Assembly (NCBI GenBank): GCA_945865375.1
Contig: CAMBEJ010000047.1
Coordinates: forward strand, 1 to 34,224
Length of the DNA stretch: 34,224 nt
DNA from: Akkermansia muciniphila
Lineage (GTDB): Bacteria > Verrucomicrobiota > Verrucomicrobiia > Limisphaerales > F1-80-MAGS106
Direction: 5' to 3'
The notes under the pieces are model-generated. The model was not told where the DNA came from, made no database searches, and saw only the letters and a list, made by a program, of their open reading frames with translations. Below are positions 1 to 8,715 of this stretch, one piece after another; positions within the stretch are counted from its first letter, which is position 1, and each line of letters begins with the position of its first letter. Both the position numbers and the translations under genes were made by a program.

Positions 1-1
1 T

Positions 2-2665
2 CCCGCCGTCAACTGGGAGCAATTCATGGGCGTCAAGTTGTTCGCCTGGTTGGGCGGCTTGGCGCTGTTCCTGGGCGTCGCGTTCTTCGTCAAGTACTCC
101 TTCGATAACAATCTTGTTCCGCCCGAACTGCGCGTCGCGATCGGGTTCACGACCGGCGTTGGCCTGCTCGCCGGCGGCGTGCTCATGTCGCGCAAGGACT
201 TTGGGGCGCTCTCGCAAACCTTGTGCGCCACAGGTGTGGTGGTTCTCTACGCCGTGACCTTTGCCTGCCGTTCGATCTATCACTTCGAGTTCTTCGGGCC
301 GGTTCCAACGTTCCTCTTGATGGTTCTGATCACGACGGCCGCCTTCCTCCTCGCTGTCCGGCTCAACGCGATCGTCGTCGCCATCCTCGGCATGTTGGGC
401 GGTTTCATCACTCCCATCCTTCTTTCCATCGGCGTGGACAATCCGCTCGGCCTCTTCGGCTACATCGCGATTCTTGACGTCGGCCTCATCGTGGTCGCGC
501 TCAATCGTCGCTGGCATTTTCTGACCACTCTCGCGGCCATCGGAACGGCGTTGATGCAGATTGGCTGGGCCGCAAAGTTCTTCACTTCGGAAAAATATTT
601 TGAAGGCAACAAAATCCTGATCGCGCTGATCGTGCTGCTTGGGTTCAATGCCCTCTATCTCGCTGCCGCGTGGCAGGCAAAGCGTCGCGCTCAATCCAAC
701 AGGTGGCTCTCGGGCTCGGGGCTCGGACTCGCCGCCGTCGCGCTCGCATTCACCGCCTGGTTTCTCAGCTTCACACCCCTCGCCGAGCGTCCATGGCTCC
801 TGTTCGGGTTCGTTTTCCTGATCGATCTTGCCATCACGGCGTTGACGCTCGTGGACGAGACGGTTTTCTTTGCCCAACCGTTGGCGGGCCTCGCGGTCTT
901 TGGTTTGCTCGCGCTCTGGACGGAAAACTCGCTGACCAATGAACTCCTCAACCCCGCTCTCGCGTTCTACTTCATCTTTGCCGCCTTTCACGCCGCGTTC
1001 CCGGTTTTCCTCCAGAGGCGTCGCGCGGTCACCTCGACCCTTTGGGGGATCAAGGTCTTCCCGCCACTTGCCCTGCTGCTCGTGCTCATTCCCATCTTTA
1101 AGTTCACGGAGATATCCTTACTTGTCTGGCCATTTGTGCTCTTCGTGGATCTCCTGGCCATCGGTCTCGCAGTGGTGACCCTTTCGATCGTGCCGGTCCT
1201 GGCTGTGATGATCTTGACGCTCGCTGCCCTGGGTGCGTTGATCTCCCAAATCCCAGCGAGGCTGACCGGGCTGCCAACCTCGCTGCTTCTGTTAGGCGCG
1301 TTCGCCATTTTCTTCGTTGTGGCTAGCGTGTGGGCCGCTCGCCGGTTGAAGCCGGGAGCGCCGCTCCAGCAAATCAACCCGAACGAGGACCTCGTGTCAC
1401 CAGCAAATCTGGCCGCTCTCCTGCCAGTGTTTTCGGCGGCGCTCCCGTTTCTGCTGCTGATCATGGCGACACTGCGGTTGCCGCTCGCGAATCCCTCCCC
1501 GGTGTTCGGCCTTGCGCTGTTGCTGACGGTGCTGCTCTTGGGCCTCGCCAAGATGTTTTCATTCGACTGGCTGCCCGCAGTCGCCCTCGCCTCGGTCGCC
1601 GCGCTCGAATGGGCGTGGCACTCCCATCGCTTTGACCCCGCCGAGGCCGCGCTCGGGCTCACGTGGTACCTCGTCTTTTTTGCCGTGTTCACGCTGTTCC
1701 CGTTCGTGTTCCTGAAACAGTTCAAGGACAAGGTCGTCCCGTGGGCCGTGGCGGCGCTCGCCGGGCTCCCCCAGTTTTTCCTCGTCCATCGCCTGGTCGA
1801 ATCGGCCTATCCCAACCAGTGGATGGGGTTGCTCCCCGCCGCATTTTCGATCCCTCCGTTGATCAGCCTCGCGATTGTGTTGAAAACAATCCCTGCCTCG
1901 ACCGCGCCGCGCATGACTCAGCTCGCGTTTTTCGGAGGAGTCGCGTTGTTTTTCATCACGCTCATCTTCCCGATCCAGTTCGATAGGCAATGGATAACCC
2001 TCGGCTGGGCGCTGGAAGGCGCCGCGTTGCTGTGGCTGTTCCATCGCGTCCCGCACCCGGGCCTGCGACTCACAGGCGTCGGGCTTCTCATCGCTGCGTT
2101 TGCCCGCCTCGCCCTCAACCCCGCCGTGCTGGGATATCATCCGCGGAGCGCCACACCGATCTTCAACTGGTATCTCTACACCTACGGCACCGCCACCCTT
2201 TGCTTGTTCGCTGGATGGCGACTGCTCGCGCCGCCGCGCAACCTGGTTTTGAAGTCCAACATGCCACCGATCCTCGCCGGACTCGGCACGGTGCTGTCCT
2301 TCCTGTTGCTGAACATCGAAATCGCCGATTTCTTCAGTGCGCCCGGCTCCACTCTGACCTTTCAATTCAGCGGTCATTTCGCTCGCGACATGACCTACTC
2401 GATCGCCTGGGCGTTGTTCGCCCTCACGCTGCTCGTGGTGGGCACTGTCAAGAAAATCCCCGCATCGCGCTATGCCGCCCTCGGGTTGCTCAGTGTGACG
2501 TTGCTCAAACTGTTTCTCCACGACCTCTCTCAAATCGGCCAATTATATAAGGTAGGCGCGTTCGTTGGCGTGGCGATCATCGCGATGCTGGCATCCTTTG
2601 CCTACCAACGCTTCTATGCCGCCAACGACCGCGAGAAGGCAGCGAATAATGAAACTTCTTTATAG
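2..2665 (+). CDS. DUF2339 family multi-pass membrane protein (5' end outside window)
   Basis: This is a very hydrophobic protein with roughly two dozen predicted membrane segments. It matches the DUF2339 family, whose members sit in the inner membrane and have no established biochemical role. The signature is the NWEQFMGVKLFAWLGG stretch followed by a GVAFFVKYSFDNNLVPPELR-like segment. The frame stays open to the first base of the window and the residues before the ATG at 26 (PAVNWEQF) belong to the same family motif, so the real start lies upstream and this entry is a C-terminal part of about 887 residues. It ends TAG at 2663-2665 and overlaps the next gene by 17 bp, which suggests translational coupling with the DUF3999 protein. 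The family assignment is confident and the function is unknown. Confidence 0.85.
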   Translation, partial: PAVNWEQFMGVKLFAWLGGLALFLGVAFFVKYSFDNNLVPPELRVAIGFTTGVGLLAGGVLMSRKDFGALSQTLCATGVVVLYAVTFACRSIYHFEFFGPVPTFLLMVLITTAAFLLAVRLNAIVVAILGMLGGFITPILLSIGVDNPLGLFGYIAILDVGLIVVALNRRWHFLTTLAAIGTALMQIGWAAKFFTSEKYFEGNKILIALIVLLGFNALYLAAAWQAKRRAQSNRWLSGSGLGLAAVALAFTAWFLSFTPLAERPWLLFGFVFLIDLAITALTLVDETVFFAQPLAGLAVFGLLALWTENSLTNELLNPALAFYFIFAAFHAAFPVFLQRRRAVTSTLWGIKVFPPLALLLVLIPIFKFTEISLLVWPFVLFVDLLAIGLAVVTLSIVPVLAVMILTLAALGALISQIPARLTGLPTSLLLLGAFAIFFVVASVWAARRLKPGAPLQQINPNEDLVSPANLAALLPVFSAALPFLLLIMATLRLPLANPSPVFGLALLLTVLLLGLAKMFSFDWLPAVALASVAALEWAWHSHRFDPAEAALGLTWYLVFFAVFTLFPFVFLKQFKDKVVPWAVAALAGLPQFFLVHRLVESAYPNQWMGLLPAAFSIPPLISLAIVLKTIPASTAPRMTQLAFFGGVALFFITLIFPIQFDRQWITLGWALEGAALLWLFHRVPHPGLRLTGVGLLIAAFARLALNPAVLGYHPRSATPIFNWYLYTYGTATLCLFAGWRLLAPPRNLVLKSNMPPILAGLGTVLSFLLLNIEIADFFSAPGSTLTFQFSGHFARDMTYSIAWALFALTLLVVGTVKKIPASRYAALGLLSVTLLKLFLHDLSQIGQLYKVGAFVGVAIIAMLASFAYQRFYAANDREKAANNETSL

Positions 2666-4736
2666 CCAAACGCCGCAGGATAGCGGCCCCGTTTTTCATT
2701 CCACTTCCAGGCCATCGCTGGCGCGCACAGGCCAAGGTCGCCTGGGTGCCGCACGGCTTCTGATGGCGGGAATGTTTTGCGCCCTCACCCTGGCGCTCGT
2801 CAACCCCGCGGAAGCCGCAAACTTACCCGCCGAATGGCAACTCACGCAGCAGTTTGAAGTGGCAACGCCCGGCCTTGTGAAGCTGACTCTGCCGCTGGAA
2901 ACACTCGACGCATCCCGCCCAGGACTCGAAGACCTGAGACTCCACGACGACGTCGGCAACGAGATCCCCTACTGGATCCAGATCCCGGCATCCGCGCCCA
3001 AGGTGATCCGGCGCGCCAAGTCATTTCAGAGCTCACTCAATACCAGCACAACCGTCATCACACTCGAAACCGGCCTCGCACAACCGCTCGATGGCCTCAC
3101 GCTGGAAAGCCCTTCGATAGCGTTCGTCAAATCCGTCAAGGTTGAATTTTCTCCCGATGGCAGGAGCTGGCGATCACTCGCCGAGGGTTTACCGATCTTT
3201 CGGCAACCCAACGGTGCCAGCCACCTCCAAATCCTCATTCCTGAAGGCATGAGGCCCTGGCTGCGGCTGACGGTGGACGATCAAAGGTCCCAACCAATCC
3301 CGTTTACCGGCGTCGTTGTCCACGCGTCCGCGGGTGAACCCGGGCCCACCGAGCTGTTGCCCATCACTCTCGCAGAGCGGCAAGAAAATCCTGGCGAGAC
3401 TCGGCTGACCCTGAATTTGGGCGGCGCCAATGTCCGTCTCGCGGCGATTGAAATCGAGACCCCGGAGCCGCTCTTCACCCGCCATGTGTCACTCGCCATC
3501 CCGGAAGTTTTGGACGATTCAATCCGCGAAAGGACCCTGGCTCGAGGTTCAATTTACCGTGTGGCGATTGAGGGCCAACCCGCCGTTGAAAACCTGTCGG
3601 TCACGCTGGAAACCCAGGTGCGCTCGCGCGAGTTACGGGTGTTGATCGACAACCAGAACAGTCCGCCTCTGTCCATCACCGCCGTGCGCGCCGTGCGGCG
3701 CCCAGTCTATATCGTGTTCTTCGCGCGCGTCCAAGGCGTCCATCATCTGCTGACGAGCAACCCCCGTTGCGCCCCTCCGCGCTACGACATCGCGGCGCTT
3801 GGCTCGAATCTCAATAACACAAGCCTCTCATCAATCCGGCTGTCTCCGGTCGTGACTAATCCCAATTTTAGCGCGCCCGAGGTGTTGCCAGGGGTTCGAT
3901 CGGAGGGTTCGCCTTTGGATGTGTCCGGGTGGCGATTTCGCAAGGCGATCAAGCTCGCCCGCCCGGGAGCGCAGCAGATCGAACTGGACCTCGATGTGCT
4001 CGCCCACGCCCAGACGGATTTCCAGGACCTTCGACTTTTGAAGGAGGGAAAGCAGTCGCCTTACATTTTGGAGCGCACATCCATCAACCGAAGGCTGACC
4101 CCCACAGTCTCCGCCACACGCGACGCCAAGAACCCGAAACTCAGCCGTTGGATCATCAAGCTTTCGCACCCTGCCCTGCCCATCACGCGCCTCAGTTGCC
4201 TGTCGCGCACACCTCTGTTTCAACGTGAGCTGACCCTCTATGAAGAACCGGCGGACGGTCGGGGTGAAAAATACAGACGCACCGCAGGTTCGGCATCATG
4301 GGTGCAAACGCCCGGCAACCAGAGCAAAGAACTTTTTATCACGTGCGGCAGCCGGCTCGAGACCGACACCCTCTTCCTGGAAACCCACGATGGCGACAAC
4401 CCCGCCATCGAGTTGGAGAAGTTCGAAATCCTCTACTTGGCCACCCGTGTTTTGTTCAAAACGAGCCCGGTTGACAACCTGGTCCTTTACTACGGGAACG
4501 CGCTCGTGGCCCCGCCGCGATACGACCTCAGCCTGGTTGCGGGCCAGTTGCTGGGCGCCGACAAATCGCCAGCCTCGCTGGCGACGGAGGAATCGCTCAA
4601 AAAGTCGCTGTGGGGCGAGGGCCGGACAGCAGGCAAAGGGGGTGTGGTGTTTTGGGGCATCCTCGCCGTGGTGGTCATCGCGCTGCTCGTCATTATTTCG
4701 CGCCTGCTGCCGGCCTCCACACCCCCGGCGGCGTAG
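2649..4736 (+). CDS. DUF3999 family exported protein with two repeated modules and a C-terminal membrane anchor
   Basis: The product is 695 residues. The ATG at 2649 is chosen because it overlaps the end of the DUF2339 gene and puts a signal peptide (LLMAGMFCALTLALVNPAEAA, residues about 38-57) near the N-terminus; an alternative ATG at 2763 would give a shorter leader. The mature part appears to hold two related beta-rich modules. Each begins with a Trp-x-Phe strand followed by a DLRL motif, and each ends in an NPxxAPPRYD-like or GNxxVAPPRYD motif (near residues 375 and 620). A single membrane helix (VVFWGILAVVVIALLVIISRLL) lies close to the C-terminus, so the body is expected in the periplasm anchored to the inner membrane. 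DUF3999 genes commonly sit beside DUF2339 genes, so the two products probably act together. The function is unknown. Confidence 0.8.
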   Translation: MKLLYSQTPQDSGPVFHSTSRPSLARTGQGRLGAARLLMAGMFCALTLALVNPAEAANLPAEWQLTQQFEVATPGLVKLTLPLETLDASRPGLEDLRLHDDVGNEIPYWIQIPASAPKVIRRAKSFQSSLNTSTTVITLETGLAQPLDGLTLESPSIAFVKSVKVEFSPDGRSWRSLAEGLPIFRQPNGASHLQILIPEGMRPWLRLTVDDQRSQPIPFTGVVVHASAGEPGPTELLPITLAERQENPGETRLTLNLGGANVRLAAIEIETPEPLFTRHVSLAIPEVLDDSIRERTLARGSIYRVAIEGQPAVENLSVTLETQVRSRELRVLIDNQNSPPLSITAVRAVRRPVYIVFFARVQGVHHLLTSNPRCAPPRYDIAALGSNLNNTSLSSIRLSPVVTNPNFSAPEVLPGVRSEGSPLDVSGWRFRKAIKLARPGAQQIELDLDVLAHAQTDFQDLRLLKEGKQSPYILERTSINRRLTPTVSATRDAKNPKLSRWIIKLSHPALPITRLSCLSRTPLFQRELTLYEEPADGRGEKYRRTAGSASWVQTPGNQSKELFITCGSRLETDTLFLETHDGDNPAIELEKFEILYLATRVLFKTSPVDNLVLYYGNALVAPPRYDLSLVAGQLLGADKSPASLATEESLKKSLWGEGRTAGKGGVVFWGILAVVVIALLVIISRLLPASTPPAA

Positions 4737-4761
4737 ACACCACACCACACCACACCACACC
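4737..4761 (+). repeat. Pentamer tandem repeat (ACACC)x5
   Basis: Five perfect copies of ACACC begin on the base after the TAG stop of the DUF3999 gene (4734-4736). The tract is a simple-sequence repeat in untranslated DNA and could vary in copy number. No function can be read from it. Confidence 0.85.
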
Positions 4762-4876
4762 CGGTTTCTTTCCATGAACACACCTTCGAACCAAACCCAC
4801 CGGTCGAAGATCAGACCTCAGTAAAACCGGTTGAAATCGTGATCTGGGCGTGCAACCCCAATTCCTCCATTTTTCT

Positions 4877-4982
4877 TAATCGTAATCGTAATCGTAATCG
4901 TGATCGTAATCGTAATCGTAATCCTCGGGTGTTGCCCTTGCAACAGAGGGGTGGATTACGATTACGATTACGATTACGAGTA
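4877..4982. repeat. Inverted array of TAATCG hexamers forming a large hairpin
   Basis: The left arm (4877-4924) is eight head-to-tail hexamers: TAATCG with one TGATCG (4901) and a final TAATCC. The right arm (4953-4982) is GGATTA, three CGATTA units and CGAGTA, the reverse complement of the left units. The three innermost units pair perfectly (18 bp) and the fourth pairs with a G-U wobble, giving about 24 bp. The 28-nt centre has its own inverted repeat, TGTTGC (4930-4935) and GCAACA (4940-4945) around CCTT, flanked by CCTC and GAGG. It could be a transcript hairpin, a protein-binding array or a small mobile repeat. Confidence 0.85.
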
Positions 4983-5148
4983 GGAGCAGGGAATTGGAGT
5001 TGCTCGAGCATCAGGCTAAACAGGGTCGTTTTACTGAGTTCAGAAGATTCGCCAGGGAAAGACACCCCATACCTATTCGGAAAAATGTTGGCTCGATCCG
5101 CACTCAAATGTTGCGTCCGGGCAATGACTTCCGGTAATGAACTGATTG

Positions 5149-6492
5149 ATGATTCCGACCCCGAAGAGTGACCGGATAGCGCTGCCCATGCTGCTGGTTG
5201 CCGGCGCTCTCTGTCTGAACGCCGCCAACGGATGGCCGGAATGGCGGGGCCCTGGCGGCCAAGGCCATGCCCAGGGCAGTCGCGTGCCCACACACTGGGG
5301 GGAAGACCGCAATGTGAGCTGGAAAACTCCCATCCCCGGACGCGGCTGGTCCTCGCCCGTCATCGAGGGGGATCAAGTGTGGCTGTCTACCGCGATCGAA
5401 ACCGAGGCTCGTCCTGAGGACGTTGCGCGGCGCTTGAAGGCCAACACGGGGGATCAACCCCTCACCCTGCTGGAGAAGGTCGAATTTCGCGCCCTCTGCG
5501 TGGATGGCAGATCGGGCCGCATCATGCGCGATGTGTCGCTTTTCAGCGAGCGAGAGCCGCAATGGGTTCATCAGCTCAATAGCTACGCCTCTCCCACGCC
5601 GGTGGTCGAGCCAGGCTATCTTTACGCGCACTTCGGTGCTTCGGGGACCGCGTGCGTGAACACCCAAACCGGGCAGGTTCTTTGGAAAAATACGAGCCTT
5701 CGCGTGCTGCACGAGAACGGTCCCGGCAGTTCCGCTATCCTGTGGCGCGAGCTTCTCATCTTTCACATGGACGGAAGCGACCACCAATACGTTGTCGCCC
5801 TGCACAAACGGACCGGTAAGCTCGCCTGGAAAACGGATCGGACGGGTACGATGAACGACAACCCTCAACTCAAAAAATCCTACGCGACACCACTCGTTCT
5901 CGCCGTGGACGGCCAGGAACAGCTCCTCTCCCCTGGGGCCGACTGGCTTTATTCCTACGATCCAGCCTCTGGCCGCGAGTTGTGGAAACTGCATTACGGC
6001 AAGCTCGCATTCTCCCTCTCGGCGCGTCCGGTTTCAGGGCACGGAATGATTTATCTGAGCACGGGATACTCACGACCGGAGATGCTCGCGATCCGCTATG
6101 GAGACGGCAAAGAACCTGGGATTGCATGGCGTTACGCCAAAGGTGTGCCGACCATGGCGTCGCCAGTGTTGGTCGGGGATGAACTTTATTTCGTCTCAGA
6201 TTCCGGCGGCATGCTCACCTGCCTCGACGCCCACACCGGCGTCGAGCATTACCGCGAGCGACTCGGGGGAGAACACAGCGCCTCGCTTCTCCACGTGGGA
6301 GCGAATATCCACATTCCAAGCCGCGACGGCACCACGGTCGTCATGGCCGCTGGGAAATCCTTCAAACTCCTGGCCAGAAACGAACTTCCTGGCCGCATCA
6401 TGGCCTCCGAAGCGATCGCCGATGGAGCGCTCTTCATCCGCACCGACGCCGCGCTCTATCGGCTGGAGGAAAGGAGCGGGAATGCGCCCTAG
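5149..6492 (+). CDS. Secreted PQQ-like beta-propeller repeat protein
   Basis: The product is 447 residues. The N-terminus is a signal peptide (IALPMLLVAGALCLNAANG) followed by the WPEWRGPGGQG motif and SWKTPIPGRGWSSPVI, typical of the PQQ-binding-like (quinoprotein/BamB-type) propellers common in planctomycetes and verrucomicrobia. Blade repeats with Trp-docking motifs recur, for example GTACVNTQTGQVLWKN, LHKRTGKLAWKTD and YDPASGRELWKLHYG. Nothing shows that a PQQ cofactor is bound, and these proteins are often scaffolds of unknown ligand. An in-frame TTG at 5146 is an alternative start; the ATG is preferred. The final 11 bp overlap the TolC-like gene, so the two are probably co-translated and may work together at the outer membrane. 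Confidence 0.85.
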   Translation: MIPTPKSDRIALPMLLVAGALCLNAANGWPEWRGPGGQGHAQGSRVPTHWGEDRNVSWKTPIPGRGWSSPVIEGDQVWLSTAIETEARPEDVARRLKANTGDQPLTLLEKVEFRALCVDGRSGRIMRDVSLFSEREPQWVHQLNSYASPTPVVEPGYLYAHFGASGTACVNTQTGQVLWKNTSLRVLHENGPGSSAILWRELLIFHMDGSDHQYVVALHKRTGKLAWKTDRTGTMNDNPQLKKSYATPLVLAVDGQEQLLSPGADWLYSYDPASGRELWKLHYGKLAFSLSARPVSGHGMIYLSTGYSRPEMLAIRYGDGKEPGIAWRYAKGVPTMASPVLVGDELYFVSDSGGMLTCLDAHTGVEHYRERLGGEHSASLLHVGANIHIPSRDGTTVVMAAGKSFKLLARNELPGRIMASEAIADGALFIRTDAALYRLEERSGNAP

Positions 6493-8095
6493 CTTCTTTG
6501 ACGGCAACTCGGAAGTCTCCCATGGTTCGAGCGTGGTTCAACCGCAAACGAGCAGCGAAGTTGTCACTCGCTTTCGTCACGTCTTCGGAACTGCCACGGC
6601 ACTCTTGGTCCTGGGCACGTTCGTGCTCCATGCCATCCAGGCTCACGGTGCAGAACACCGCGACGCACCGGGCTCGATTTCCACCAATCGGATGCTTCTC
6701 GGCCCGCCTTATCGATTGAACCTCGAGAACATCGTGAGGCTGGCCTACGAGAAGAACCCGACCGTCGCGGCGTCGCGCGAGGAGATGTTGGCAGCCAGGC
6801 ACGGGCTGGTGGAATTCCGCGCCAATCTGGGCCGACTCGAACCCTTCGTCGAGCTACGTTCCGATCTCTCCGATTTTCCCAACCGCCGTGGCGCCTTCGG
6901 AAACACCATTGAGAGCGTGGTGGGCGTGAAGAAGGAGACATTCGAAGGGGCGGTCTTGAGCACAGAGGTAGGTGCCTCTCATTCACGGTTCAAGTTCGAT
7001 CAAGCGCTCGCCCCGCAAGATGCCGTGGAATCGGGTGCCGGCGCCCTGGTCCGGACGCGCCTGGAGATGCCGTTCTTCGGTTCCCGACGACGCCAGGATC
7101 GGATCATCGCGCAGGCCTTTCAGGAGTCCACCGCGCGCAAAGCCCAGTTGGATTACCTGAAAAGCTATCGATCCATCGTGGAAGGTGCTTTGAGCTACTA
7201 CAATCTGGTGGTGTACTACCGTCGGCTGGTGGAGATCTATCAGAATGCGGCGGCAGACTTCGACAAGTTGCTGAACCACGATCGAGTCGATGCCTCCGAC
7301 CGGCAGCGCGTGGAATCTGTGAAGGAGAACGCCGAATCTAATCGCAACATCTACAGCGCTCGCGAGAAGGAATACCTCACGATTCTAGTATCCTATCTCG
7401 CTATCGATGCGCTCGAGACTGTCTCCATCGAGATGCCGGAGTACAGACTCAGCCCGTTCGTTGAACAAGCCCGCAGTTCGCAAGGTCTCCAGGAGCTGAT
7501 CGAGCGAGCGCGGTCGAATAACCCTAGCTTCCGCGTTTTGAACGACGCCATTCGCAACACCGAGTTGCAGCGCAAGCAAGCGGTCCGAGGCAAATACGAC
7601 GTGACCACCTTCCTAGAAGGGACGCTCTTCCCGATAGGTTCCCAAACTTTCGACAATCGCTTCGAAGGTTGGACGGTTGGCGGCGGCATCAATGTTCGGC
7701 TGAACGACCGACGTGTTCTGACGGCGACCCGCAAAAAGACCGAGGCGCAGATCCGGCAGTTCAAGGCGGAAATCGAGGCTGAAGAAATCAATACTCGGCG
7801 CAAGATCGTCAGCACCACCGAAGCGACCTGGGGAAATCACGAGAACCGGCGGCAATTGATCGAGGCTCACCAGAATAAAAAGAAGGAATTTTCCGATCGG
7901 CTGAAGGAATACTTTGAAAGCGAGATCAACATCGATCAATTACTGAGCACGCGCTCTGATCTGACCTCGAACGAGTCGAACCTGGCAAGCAACGTTTACA
8001 ACTCCGCCGATCGAGAGGCGACCCTGATCCTGGCCATCGGCCAGATTTTTGAAATGGTTGGCCTGAAGATCGGTAGTGAGGATCCCAAGGACTGA
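6482..8095 (+). CDS. TolC-family outer membrane channel protein
   Basis: The product is 537 residues from the ATG at 6482, which lies inside the end of the PQQ-like gene. A longer open frame reaches back to 6098 but only shadows that gene. A signal peptide is present (FGTATALLVLGTFVLHAIQAHGA, about residues 37-59). The body shows the outer-membrane-efflux pattern: YRLNLENIVRLAYEKNPTVAASREEMLAAR at the start, then long alternating helical stretches (IVEGALSYYNLVVYYRRLVEIYQNA; INTRRKIVSTTEATWGNHENRRQLIEAHQNKK) that would form the periplasmic coiled coils. Such proteins trimerise into channels for RND or ABC exporters. No membrane-fusion or inner-membrane partner gene lies nearby, so the transported substrate cannot be inferred. 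Confidence 0.85.
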   Translation: MRPSFFDGNSEVSHGSSVVQPQTSSEVVTRFRHVFGTATALLVLGTFVLHAIQAHGAEHRDAPGSISTNRMLLGPPYRLNLENIVRLAYEKNPTVAASREEMLAARHGLVEFRANLGRLEPFVELRSDLSDFPNRRGAFGNTIESVVGVKKETFEGAVLSTEVGASHSRFKFDQALAPQDAVESGAGALVRTRLEMPFFGSRRRQDRIIAQAFQESTARKAQLDYLKSYRSIVEGALSYYNLVVYYRRLVEIYQNAAADFDKLLNHDRVDASDRQRVESVKENAESNRNIYSAREKEYLTILVSYLAIDALETVSIEMPEYRLSPFVEQARSSQGLQELIERARSNNPSFRVLNDAIRNTELQRKQAVRGKYDVTTFLEGTLFPIGSQTFDNRFEGWTVGGGINVRLNDRRVLTATRKKTEAQIRQFKAEIEAEEINTRRKIVSTTEATWGNHENRRQLIEAHQNKKKEFSDRLKEYFESEINIDQLLSTRSDLTSNESNLASNVYNSADREATLILAIGQIFEMVGLKIGSEDPKD

Positions 8096-8412
8096 ACCGT
8101 CAAGGCAGCCTGGCAAGCCCTCCTGGCGGCTCGCTCAGAACACAACCGCACCGTCTGCCGGGCCGCCTCCGACTCTTGGTGCATTATCTTGGATCTCCGC
8201 CGCATCCGAGGCAAAATCAAACATCGTTTCCTTTCGCGCGGTATGAAAAAGCTCGCCTCAACCAACAAGCGGATTCCAAACCCGCTTTTTGAGTTTCTGT
8301 TTCTTGCTTTATGTTGCTTTTCTTTGCCCCTACTTAAAATTTAGAATATATGAGAATAACCAATGCTGGCAAGGGTAAAGAAGCAACTACGTGCAACTAA
8401 ATGAAAGAAAAG

Positions 8413-8459
8413 TTGTGCGATATTGTGCGAGAGTCTGAGGTTGTGCGGTAACTGTGCGG
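8413..8459 (+). repeat. Cluster of four TTGTGCG-like words
   Basis: TTGTGCGA occurs at 8413 and 8423, TTGTGCGG at 8441 and CTGTGCGG at 8452. The starts are spaced 10, 18 and 11 bp apart, near one or two helical turns. They could be binding sites for a regulator or replication/recombination protein, or the remains of a degenerate tandem repeat. They lie in the non-coding spacer and no cognate gene is obvious. Confidence 0.5.
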
Positions 8460-8637
8460 CGGGTTCGCCCACAGGACAGCGCCGGACCGTGGCGAGGGGT
8501 GAGGACAGCAGCGCGGTGGTTGGAACGTGTCCTTGGCCTGTCCTGTCGCTTCCATTACCAGCATCAGAACGTCCGTCATGCTGAACGCTGGCCGTGGTTA
8601 TTGTAGCCCGAAGGGAACAATCCTTTTTTCCTGGCCC

Positions 8638-8715
8638 TGGCCACAGAACGAAGGCGGTCCCCCCTTTTGGGGTGGGGGTGCGTTATAGTAACCCTCTGTG
8701 CAAGAATTTGGAAAT
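8638..8715 (+). repeat. Direct repeat copy 1, left of the toxin-antitoxin module
   Basis: This segment matches 9584-9665. It opens with TGGCCAC, continues with GAAGGC and GGTCCCC..CTTTT followed by a G-rich block, and ends in a perfect 20-bp identity (8696-8715 equals 9646-9665). The C-rich then G-rich centre can fold into a hairpin. The two copies bracket the PIN-toxin module. Confidence 0.7.

Larger units (their letters stand above)
4737..5148. other. Intergenic spacer, 412 bp, no credible gene
   Basis: Between the DUF3999 stop and the PQQ-like gene there is no reading frame with protein-like composition. Open frames here merely translate the hexamer repeat into Arg-Asn runs. The spacer holds the ACACC tandem repeat at its left end and the inverted hexamer repeat at 4877-4982. 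The remaining ~165 bp before the next start must contain the promoter of the PQQ-like gene, but no clear -35/-10 pair could be picked out. Confidence 0.7.

Noticed and set aside
1559..2542. Long minus-strand ORF of 327 codons inside the DUF2339 gene
   Set aside because: Composition is charged and low-complexity, as expected for the antisense of a hydrophobic GC-rich gene.
4877..4982. CRISPR array
   Set aside because: The units are contiguous 6-mers without spacers and the second half is inverted, which does not fit a CRISPR.
4811..5293. Minus-strand ORF of 160 codons and the plus ORF 4839-5171
   Set aside because: Both mostly translate the TAATCG repeat into Arg-Asn or Arg-Leu runs and overlap the real PQQ-like gene start; there is no protein-like composition.
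6098..6481. N-terminal extension of the TolC-like protein
   Set aside because: It shadows the PQQ-like gene in another frame and would place the signal peptide internally.
8397..8579. Minus-strand ORF of 60 codons and plus ORF 8594-8800 in the long spacer
   Set aside because: No recognisable motif, start signal or coding character; they overlap repeats.
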